From positions 1-30,412 of the forward strand of contig DAOWCY010000072.1 in assembly GCA_030639305.1 (NCBI GenBank): a stretch of 30,412 nt of DNA. Direction: 5' to 3'. This document shows, in pieces, positions 30,317 to 30,412 of this stretch (positions are counted from its first letter, which is position 1; every line of letters begins with the position of its first letter). The DNA is from JAGLQA01 sp023135565 (GTDB lineage: Bacteria; Acidobacteriota; Aminicenantia; UBA2199). Under the pieces are notes generated by a model that saw only the letters and a list, made by a program, of their open reading frames with translations, was not told the origin of the DNA and ran no database searches. A program made the translations under genes and the position numbers.

Positions 30317-30412
30317 ATGAAAGTTCCTTATGTTGAAGAATTAGCAAATCACAGCAGCCCCGAGTCATGCGGCGGGTACGGTAACGTATCGGCCTCGGGC
30401 TTGTTTTGTTGA
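30317..30412 (+). mobile_element. Group II intron-associated sequence fragment (possible)
   Basis: The frame from ATG 30317 reads MKVPYVEELANHSSPESCGG and then ends at the TGA that closes the window. From memory, a conserved MKVPYVE.LANH..PESC string is often translated from the region ahead of the reverse transcriptase in bacterial group II introns, where it reflects conserved intron RNA and not a functional protein. The usual continuation (EALTG) is absent. The preceding G-rich DNA could belong to the same element. A reverse transcriptase would be expected to the right of the window if intact. Confidence 0.35.

Overview
This window appears to come from a diderm (Gram-negative-type) bacterium of moderate GC. 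It carries an Mla/MCE lipid-transport locus with an outer-membrane-type lipoprotein, an ExbD-like TonB/Tol energiser subunit, a Gld-type ABC exporter cluster, a CooC-type nickel-insertion ATPase and a eukaryote-like Ser/Thr kinase. From memory, this mix and the many GC/AT hairpin repeats between genes fit an uncultured Acidobacteriota-like or Candidatus Aminicenantes genome. That placement is inference; no rRNA or tRNA marker is visible.

Layout. 1-478: AT-rich, with a 19-bp inverted repeat and the promoter/operator of the yefM-yoeB toxin-antitoxin pair (479-986, + strand). This pair abuts the truncated end of a DUF433 gene. 961-4861 (- strand): mla locus, ordered by transcription as STAS-MlaE permease, MlaF ATPase, a 326-bp repeat-filled gap, MlaD, a PqiC-like lipoprotein and the DUF433 remnant. 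5056-5268 (-): small conserved-looking hypothetical gene. 5441-10252 (+): ABC ATPase, permease, GldG-like protein and DUF4340 protein, under one strong promoter. 10554-11621 (+): ExbD and a TPR-like protein. 11889-12833 (+): serine/threonine dehydratase, convergent with a GntR/FCD regulator (12970-13641, -). 13959-14729 (+): CooC-like ATPase. 14935-17367 (+): FAD glycerol-3-phosphate dehydrogenase and an HxH-containing hypothetical. 17497-18999 (-): TPR protein with a distinctive N-terminal domain. 19254-23084 (+): B12-dependent methionine synthase. 23116-23700 (-): acetyltransferase. 23972-25441 (-): MscS channel with a cyclic-nucleotide-binding domain. 25648-26862: divergent CDP-alcohol phosphatidyltransferase and cytidylyltransferase pair. 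27132-28259 (-): receiver-histidine kinase. 28392-29807 (-): Ser/Thr kinase fused to a DUF1016/YhcG-type PD-(D/E)XK nuclease-like domain. 29808-30412: non-coding, ending in a motif recalled from group II intron regions.

The most striking item is the kinase-nuclease fusion at the right end. Its nuclease-like half keeps the fold motifs but has Tyr where the family has the catalytic Asp/Glu of the (D/E)xK motif. The second theme is an intergenic element of about 80 bp, present in at least nine copies. It is built from a GC hairpin and three mutually complementary AT arms. Related pieces have entered coding sequence: they supply matching C-terminal tails to MlaF and the glycerol-3-phosphate dehydrogenase and an in-frame insertion in MetH. 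A third theme is initiation without a leader: several genes have a sigma70-type -10 box 4-10 nt before the start codon and no ribosome binding site.

Metabolically, the glycerol-3-phosphate dehydrogenase, cytidylyltransferase and CDP-alcohol transferase suggest use of glycerol-3-phosphate or a related phospho-alcohol in envelope lipid synthesis. MetH and CooC are consistent with corrinoid and CO-dehydrogenase metabolism, but no carbonyl-branch enzyme lies in the window.
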